Below, piece after piece: positions 56,528-64,000 of a stretch of DNA of 64,000 bases. The DNA comes from Kappaphycus alvarezii (lineage: Eukaryota > Rhodophyta > Florideophyceae > Gigartinales > Solieriaceae), in NCBI GenBank assembly GCA_002205965.3, contig NADL03000664.1, forward strand, positions 186,001-250,000. Reading direction: 5' to 3'. The notes under the pieces were generated by a model, which had not been told where the DNA came from, searched no databases, and saw nothing but the letters and a program-made list of their open reading frames with translations. Positions within the stretch are counted from its first letter, which is position 1. Each line of letters begins with the position of its first letter. A program made the translations under genes and the position numbers.

Positions 56528-59500
56528 TTAGTGAATAAACAATGCACGCGTACTGAGAGTTACTAAAATAACTGTAAAAGCTCCATAGAAGTGCTTTCTT
56601 CCCGGGTTTCTGTTTTGATTTCCAAAAGAACACAAAATTTTATGTTTTTTGACGGTTGAGGTCGATTCTGAACTGCACTATGCTCGTTTTCCTCTTGTTC
56701 TATCGAAAATTTTCATTCAATGTCTGCAAGAACCTTTCACATCTTTCGGTGTGAGGCGTTGTCAGAGTATGATGGTGCTCCGTGGAAAGTTATTCTGCTT
56801 ACATTGCTTCTTGCGAAGATACCAGTTGCAATCACGACATGAATTCTTCTGGATTTTCCAAGGAAACGACCGAAACGTTACCACCCATGAATAGGTACAA
56901 TCGTATCATAAGTGTAATTTATCAATTGGCTGGTACATGGGGCAGTTTTAAAAGTACATGTCCGGACATTTGGAAAGTCAATTTTAATGTAATGGAGTAC
57001 AATTAAATTACCAATACGATTTAGGGAACAAGTACATTTTCCATATACATATATCCCAATTCTGGCAAAAGTACATTTTAACACCGATAACGCTCGATTT
57101 GAGATTCATTTTTCCATATTCTATTTTCAGTGCCTATAGATGGGTGAGTTAGCAAAATTTGTGCAGATTTGAAGCGAATGTGTACATAACTAGAGCAGTT
57201 ATATTTCTGCAGAGCGTTTTTTCAGTAAATGTTTACGGGTCTGACAATTTTCTAATCACTACCATTACTGTAAAAATTGGTGTAATAATACATTTTTTTC
57301 TCATAGGGGGACAAATTTGGCCTCATATAAGGACAATGCTACCGTGGATAGGTACCAGAAATCCAGTTTGAATCTGGTGGCGAAATTATGTGTGGAGCGG
57401 GACACGAAATATCACAGGCGCCGCATACGTGGACCAAATTGCAAAGATAAGCTTTTTAAATATCCGATTTTTCACTTATACAGTAAAGCACCCGCTTTCA
57501 GATGAGACTGCTGCAGCGCATATTTCTACGAACTTTTAGTTTGTCTCGAAAGGTAATCATAACGATAAAAAAGCTAATAAAAGTGATCCTAAGAATTTAG
57601 GTACCCTAAATAATCACATTTTTGCAGTTACGCTTACAAAAATTGCAGAAATATGAATTTTTTCGTACTGGCGACACGAAAGTTTTTGACATCACCTTCG
57701 TCAACAATTTGAGACCCACCAGCAGAAAAAACCGCAATTTAAACCCTCTTAACTAACTAAATGCAACAAATATACCCGAAAGTGAGGAGAAGTGAGTCAT
57801 TAATAGCAAATACCCTCATAGTTAGACTTATTACCGTCCCATATTGACACACAGAGTTTTTTTACCAGGATTTATATCCCCTTTTAAGAATCAATGCACT
57901 TCATTTGGTAATAAGGAAAATAGAGACATATAGAAATGTTAAATAAATCCTCAATAAACGCCGAGCCGCAGGTGCATTAATGTGCAATGATTTACGCGGT
58001 TTCACAAAACTCAAGATTTACAAGCCGAAAATAGTCTCCTTTGTTCTCAGCATTTGTGAATCAAGCTTTACTTGTCAAACAGCATTCGAAGCTCCACGAA
58101 TCAATCTGATGTCACGATTCGGAGTGATTGTATTGGGCACCGTGACTTTTTTCGTCGAGTTTTTTATTTGACTCGACGTCCACCACAATATGTGCCTGAT
58201 GTTGGAGCTTTTTTGAGTTCAGCGCCAGCGTCAAATAGTAATGAACCAGAGGGAGCAAGCCTCTTCTGGCTGAAAAAACCATCATCAGATATGCGGAGTC
58301 TGGTAAATTGATATACTCGGAAGGTTTCACTTTTTTTGTGAAGCTTTGATTCTTTTAATGCAACGACTTTTCTTGATGAATGAAACGTTTATCCCAGAGT
58401 GAAACTAGGCGTGCTGTTGGTATTTCTCAGGTATTTTGGTGCGGACGGAATCAATCGATTGCAATCCTCGTTGTCTGTCTTGTGTCTTTAAAATTAACTT
58501 TTTTCCTTCCCTCCGAGCGGAACAATAAGCTTCGGCTTCGGGGTTATGGTAGAAGTATTCGCGATGGAACTTCTCTGGTTACTCTAGCCTTCAATCCTAG
58601 GGCCCTGTGGCGCTGCTGTTTTGATAGTCTTCCCCTCCGGACACGATCCTCTCGGCGAGGCTTAATACTCGAGACTGGGCACTTGTGGATACGATCTTCT
58701 CGGGATACACCACTCCTGATCCTGCAGATGCCGGACAAATCTTGGCAACCCTGTTCTTTTCCCGGAAGATGAAGTCGTTGACTGGAGTTGATACGCGAGA
58801 GTTGATCCCTGGAAGTCCCGTTTTTCGGCACTAGCGGTTATCCCGAAGGATCAAAGCAAAGCTCCGCTCACAGCCAAACAGGAAGGCAAATCTGATAGAG
58901 ATTTTAACCTTCTGTCGGATTGAAAGTTCTCGCAGCACAGAAAACATTTTATAGATATACCGGGTGTAGGGGTTTAGGCGCATACCAGGTAATCGCTGGT
59001 TTAACTGGTTTTCTTTTTTTGTCCCCCAGTGAGCAGGCCGGAGCTTCAGACTGGGGTTTTATATAGAAATTCCAAAATTTCAAAATCTCACTGAAAAGCA
59101 CTAAAATAAAATATTTCATTAAAAAGTTGCGACCACTGTACCGAAATCGCCGTTTTTTATCGTAACATCGGCAGTACTGTAGCGAAACAGAATTTTTGTG
59201 GCCCAAATTTAGACCTACAGCGCATTACGATACTGTCTAAAAATCTCTCTACAACAAGATATGATTACTCATTTTCAGCTACTTCACTGTACTTAGTTCA
59301 AAACTAATATCCTGCAGGATATCCTTAAGGTTTGCTTCCTTCTTGCTACTGTACATGCACTGGAAGATTGAATATTGAACTGGTGAGAGTCAATAAAACA
59401 GGGCCATTGAGGGTATATGAGAGGTGAGGATCGATCGGGAACACAGGGTTACTTCACCATACACAGCCATTTCGACAATGGTAAAGCTACTCTCCCAATT

Positions 59501-59529
59501 CAGATGATTAAATCGTACATTTTACCCAG
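56528..59529. other. Unassigned AT-rich 3 kb with one short unidentified ORF
   Basis: The plus frame 58628-58834 reads SPPDTILSARLNTRDWALVD and continues, in frame past one TAG, to about 58950 with a basic tail. It looks more coding-like than its surroundings, but the family is not recognised. The rest (56.9-58.3 kb) shows only short ORFs and GTACAT-rich sequence. Confidence 0.35.
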
Positions 59530-60080
59530 TTGGCAGTTAAAATTTCATGATTCTGACAGTTCAATCCACGAACTATGGAAAGCTAACTGCCCATACAGTT
59601 AAAAGTCGGTAATATAATTTTTTTCGGAGACTAGGAGCCTGAAAATATTATACAGGAAACAGAAGACCCTTTCCAGAGCAGTGTAATCATGATTAGATAT
59701 AGCTGCGGGCCTCATGCGATCGAGGGTGGATTCTTTTCTGTTAGGATGAATTGGCTGCTTGGCGCTGAGATGTATGGACATTTTTGGATCTAGACCAGTA
59801 CCATTAAGGGTGGGCTCCTTTTGATGGGTAGAAATGGCCGAAAAGGGATCGAGGAAGGGGAGGTGAGTGAAGTTGTTGTTTAGGCCTGCTCGACAGTTGG
59901 CTTGTCTGGTGTTTGTTAGGGGTTCTTGTAGTCCGCTGGACACGCATATATTTCCAAGAGGGCCCTCTTCTAGGGATAGTGGCTGTAATTGTTGAGTTGG
60001 CCCGATCGACAAGGGGCTGGGAATGTTATTCTGGATTTTAGGTTCCTTGTTCTTGGTATAAACGGCCAATGACACGATGG
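59530..60080. repeat. Dispersed repeat R1, copy 2
   Basis: Homologous to 41.10-41.43 kb: CTGACAGTTCAATCCA at 59551, AGCTGCGGGCCTCATGCGAT at ~59701 and GGCCGAAAAGGG at ~59836. Divergence and small indels are frequent, so the two copies are old. A minus ORF of 158 codons lies over it, but I read it as non-coding. Confidence 0.6.
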
Positions 60081-60310
60081 GAGGACGAGGAAGGTGGGTT
60101 CATTTTTTTAGTAGCCCCAGTGAATAGTGTAAGGGGTTAATTGAACAAACATTGGAATAGGTAGATCCAAAACAGTTAATAATGCAATTGAAAAAATAAT
60201 AAATTGCCTGAGATGGGACTTGAAAAAATAATGGATAGTATGAAATTATATTAGTAGATGATAAACCGGGGCATATCGATGGCCCGACTGTTTTCTGAAA
60301 TGATTCTCGT

Positions 60311-60755
60311 GGAGACTAAGTTTACATTAAATACTAGAATGGAAAAAATGCGTACTGCGCGAGCAAGCACACATCGCATGTTGTTCATCGGTTTCAACAG
60401 GTTATGGCCATTAGGCAAGTCTACTTCAGTTCTCACTCACCGCAAGCTTAACGAAAAATTTCCTGCTCAAGCATTCCAACGAATTCACGTGTCCAGGACA
60501 ACGCTTCTCGAACACCACTCGCCGCCTCTCGAAAAGCTGCTTGCCTGTACATGAGTTCACCGCTGAATACCTCGTTGAGAAGATCACCGCGATCACCGGG
60601 GACTGTGAAGACTACGCTTACCAAATATTAATATCTGTCGCGTGACAATCCCACTTTTGTAATGTAGAGACAAAGCTTACATTAAATACTAGAATGGGTA
60701 ATATGCATACTGTATGAGCAAGCAGACAGCGCATTTTGTACATCGGTTTCAACAA
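60311..60755. repeat. Pair of ~90-bp direct repeats
   Basis: The core TTACATTAAATACTAGAATG followed by GAGCAAGCA..CGCAT and CATCGGTTTCAACA occurs at 60311-60401 and again at about 60665-60755, with scattered substitutions. Confidence 0.7.
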
Positions 60756-62176
60756 TTCTAACAACCTGAAACTATTTTACACTGTATAACAGAGGTAAAC
60801 TGTTATAAAAATGATCAAATCAATGCATAAAGTATATCTTAGTACACCAGATTAGCCCTCAGTAGTAAATATATTATAATTATCATAAACCCAGTTAATA
60901 ATTTTCTTGCAATGTAGTTCCAAAAATTACATCTGTACAATTTAAAAATCAACTGTTGGGCATAAATTGTTTCATGTAAAATACTGTACAGTAAAAAAAT
61001 TGGGCCAGTGAAATACAAGTAAAATTTTCCTCGATGATTCAAAATGAACGTCAATTGTGGGTATCAGACAAATTACTGCTCCACAATTTATCATCACTGT
61101 CTTCGATGTAAAAAATGAAATAGTTTTCCGATCTTGAGAAATAATTTTTCAATTTTCAAACTAGGGCATTAAGAGTGAGGATCCCATTTGTCTCGTGGCT
61201 TCGCACCATATAAAGCTCGTAATTTTGCACGATGCGGACTTTTTGTTCAGAAATCCTGCATGCACGGCTGTAAGAGAGATTAAACTTAGAGTTTGGGTAA
61301 AAACGCTAGGAGAATCCGATTGCCTATGTCACCGCGGGGCTTGGGCTGATACTTTGGAGGGTTGTTTCCTTCGGTTCTGTACATGGTAAGAATTTCCGCA
61401 GAGAGGCCGCTTAAGGTAGTTTTGGTGACGAGGTTTGGTGGATTCAGTTGCCTAGATTGCAAGGACAGTGGTTTGGTAGTTTGTTGATGAGATATTGTGG
61501 TATCTATGAGTTTCGTGTGTGCACCTCCCGACCTGGGGATATATTGTACGGTATCTTCCCAGGTCATGCAGGGTTAGAAACAAGTTAATGTACATTTGAC
61601 ACACGGCACAGTACAGTATGTACATACTGTACCCTTCTCAATGGCTAATTTTTGGCCGTATAAAGCCAACATAAAAGGAATTTCACTTAATGATTCTCAA
61701 TTCAAAATTCAAATCTTCCAGGAAGAATCAGATTGAATAGCTGATTACAAGGATATGCTGCTTTACACATAAGCTGACTCTCGCTCGATTCCGTCAATCT
61801 TTAATTGACCTCATGCGATCGTGGGTCACCGTTACGAGTGTTGGGGGGTAATTTGAGCCATCTTCAATGACTCAAGCACGATGTCCTCTGCGTTGTTCAC
61901 AACCTCGAGCACAAGCCCTGCGGCATACAGAAACATAAAAAGAGGTGCGCGCTTTCTCTTACAACCGCCGCTAACACCACATGTTTTCTCTTTTTGCGCA
62001 TTGGCTAACTTTTTCCCAAGCGCTTCACAAAAACGGTGCAGTTCTTTAGCACGTTACTTTTCCACTTCACATTTTGATTTTTATCAAGAGCGGTACAACA
62101 GCACGGCGTCGCTTTTCTCTATGTGCCAACTTTTCCAAGCGATAGAATTCTTTCTCCTGCTCCCTCAGTTCCTTAT
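60756..62176. other. Unassigned AT-rich region
   Basis: GTACAGTATGTACATACTGTAC lies near 61609-61631. A short stretch near 61813 (CTCATGCGATCGTGGG) resembles repeat R1. No gene supported. Confidence 0.35.
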
Positions 62177-62220
62177 AATAACAGAATGATTGCTCTTTCT
62201 CGAGCAATCATTCTGTTATT
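62177..62220. repeat. Perfect 19-bp hairpin
   Basis: AATAACAGAATGATTGCTC (62177-62195) and its exact complement (62202-62220) enclose a 6-nt loop TTTCTC. One arm overlaps the C-terminal end of the adjoining pogo transposase frame. Confidence 0.9.
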
Positions 62221-63978
62221 TGTCATCTTCAGTTTTTCGGTCACTCGTTCCTGTTCTTCGCGTTGTTTCTCAGCCTCTGCATCCTTAATTAACTGCATTT
62301 CTTGGCCGTGCGTTACCCACTTTGCAGCAGCACTGGCGTCATACAGTAATCGTTGAGCACTATTCTCAGAAGCAATTTTTTGTGTACCACTGTTTCTACG
62401 AATCTTGTCAAAAGAATAATATTGAGAGTTTCTTCTTTCCTGAGAATGATCTGAATCTCTAGTATCATTGTCGATACACCTTTGTTGCTTTCTATAACTC
62501 GCGTCATCTGGTTGGTCAATTCTTCTCCTTCTAACGGCCGGCAGTCTTGACGCGACCGTAGTGGTTTTCAGGTGCTCTTTCTCTTATTCCAGACGCTCTT
62601 GACCTTCATTCTTAAACGTTTTGTACTTCTCTGCAAGGTTTCGTTTGAAAGGATACGTTCCGGTCACTTTGAATGACGTTTGAATCAGTTCTGGAGTGAT
62701 TATTTCCCAAGCATACAATGCGCAAGCGAGATTGAAGTTCACTGTTGAGGTTTACACACACACTTGCCTGCAAAATTCGTATCCACTTCGCGAAGTAGTT
62801 TATGAAAGCGCCTACTTATCAATTGGTCGGATGGTTGTAATATGTGAGATTTATATGCACATTGATAAACGCCTCCATAAGATAATTAGAGCAGAATTCA
62901 ATCCACCCTGGGTGATTTCGCGAAGAGTGGTCGTCTAGGAAAAGCAGGAATGAGGTGTTCTCGGCAAGGTGCTTCCTGCGCAGTATTCTATAGATGTTGC
63001 AAAATGCTTCTAAATGGGTCCCTCCATTGACCCTTTATAGGAAAGCTTTATGAAATCATCAAGAGGGAACCAATTGGGCTTGCAGAAACGCTAAATAAAT
63101 ATACCATTTGGAGTTTTCGAGAACGTTCCTGTGACAGGGGCGTACCAATTAGAGTTCTTACGCTTTCCTGCTACAATGAAAAGTGGAGACGTCAATATGC
63201 CGGCTGTGGATGCTGCAATTACAGCAGTTACATGCTTGATTCCTCCATAGTAGGACTTAGTGAAGCCTTTGATCCATTTGCCAAAAGTGCAATCAACTGC
63301 GCTTTTGTCCATGTTCTAACCGAAGTTGGCATCGAGAAATATGCATGGATGTTGCTTCTTTATATGGTCTAAAATGGAAAAGAATGTGTTAATGTGACAG
63401 CTTTCGGCAGCCAACTTTGCATGTTCCTTGTTCTCAATTCTTTTTTAAGACATGTCTCGGTGCTGCGCTCGATAGAATCGAACTGACTGATTGCTCTGGA
63501 TTTCATTTCTATATCCTCTGCGGCCATCAGATGCAACACGTGAAAGTAAATATTTAAAGGTGTTGTTGCTACCGCAAAGCCTCTTGCTGCTGCAACCTTT
63601 AGAAGTTGATTAATCAACGTTGCTTTTTCTTCGTTAATTACTCTCGGAAGCCCAGCGGTAATCGTAGTAATGGTTAGATGGGACACTTCAAGAGCGTTAT
63701 TGGATTGAATGCATTTCCGAAGGCGTTGTACGGCTGTTCTTGATATTCCTGTCGCTCGTGTTTTTTTCTCGGATAGCCGTATTATTACGTAAAAGTTGGA
63801 CTGCAAGTAAACGCTGTTTAGCCTGTTGGGCAAGGCCTTCAGTTCTACGTTTTTGGTTTGCCGCTTGTTGTCGGTAGAAGAAGGCATTTTGTTGTGAGCT
63901 CACACGGTGTAATGCTCTACAGACAAACGAATATTGTGGTCTCGAGTGATATGGAACTGCCAATGGGCTGGATGCCAT
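62205..63978 (-). pseudogene. pogo-like DDE transposase 2, degenerate, near window edge
   Basis: Minus-strand order: N-terminal HTH pieces (EGLAQQAKQRLLAVQLLRNN, ~63800-63860; TGISRTAVQRLRK, ~63710-63750), LPRVINEEKATLINQLLKVA (~63590-63650), GIKHVTAVIAASTAGILTSP then LFIVAGKRKNSNWY (~63145-63245; family form HVTxxxxxSAAGxxxPPLFIxxGKR), FLLFLDDHSSRNHPGWIEFC (~62895-62955; second catalytic Asp region) and ITPELIQTSFKVTGTYPFKR (~62640-62700), then a charged coiled-coil-like tail. Frames change several times. It is closest to the DDE_1 branch with LLLDGHxS motifs, so a different lineage from the elements at 12 and 30 kb. The upstream terminus lies outside the window. Confidence 0.75.
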
Positions 63979-64000
63979 CAGGAGGCACGGAATGGTTCTG

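Noticed and set aside
59599..60075. 158-codon minus-strand ORF over repeat R1
   Set aside because: The homologous repeat at 41 kb does not preserve this frame, so it is unlikely to code.

Overview
The window is nuclear eukaryotic DNA: it has a spliceosomal intron, mitochondrial targeting presequences, class I and class II transposons, and housekeeping genes of eukaryote-only or mitochondrial type. Genes are compact, mostly intronless and closely spaced, and sit beside long transposon graveyards. This would suit an alga or other protist with compact genes (a red alga is one possibility), but nothing in the sequence fixes the taxon. No tRNA, rRNA or CRISPR array was recognised.

Layout. Positions 1-10.4 kb hold four conserved genes, all tied to ribosomes: MPP10 (SSU processome, +), Pelota/Dom34 (ribosome rescue, -), an AAMP/Sqt1-type WD40 protein (uL16 chaperone family, +, one intron) and mitochondrial ribosomal protein uS9m (-). 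MPP10/Pelota and WD40/uS9m are tail-to-tail pairs. A reverse-transcriptase element splits the two pairs. Positions 11.3-19 kb hold a complete 2.6 kb pogo/Tigger element with TA target duplications and two opposed PIF/Harbinger transposases. Positions 19-32 kb hold a palindromic GTCGAC-centred satellite (two sites), an RLE fragment, a hAT element, a Copia gag fragment, an unidentified ORF with two in-frame TAG codons and a second pogo element. Positions 32.3-36 kb hold a DIRS-like retroelement (gag, RT/RNase H, tyrosine recombinase). Positions 36.7-43 kb hold the fullest copy of a non-LTR-like retroelement whose C-terminus looks like a zinc knuckle plus PD-(D/E)XK (RLE-type) nuclease, with tandem repeats next to it. 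Ornithine aminotransferase lies at 43.3-44.7 kb. Positions 46-51.5 kb hold two more copies of the RLE-type element with an unrecognised protein-coding stretch between them. Positions 52-64 kb are AT-rich, with a second hAT element and a third pogo element running to the window edge.

Quality. Apart from Pelota, every conserved gene is broken by one-base indels, several of them exactly one base short or long in a homopolymer. This pattern fits consensus error of a long-read assembly better than biology, so gene boundaries are given across frames. Transposon ORFs in addition carry in-frame stops, which look like true decay. All family calls come from reading the translations; no alignment was run.
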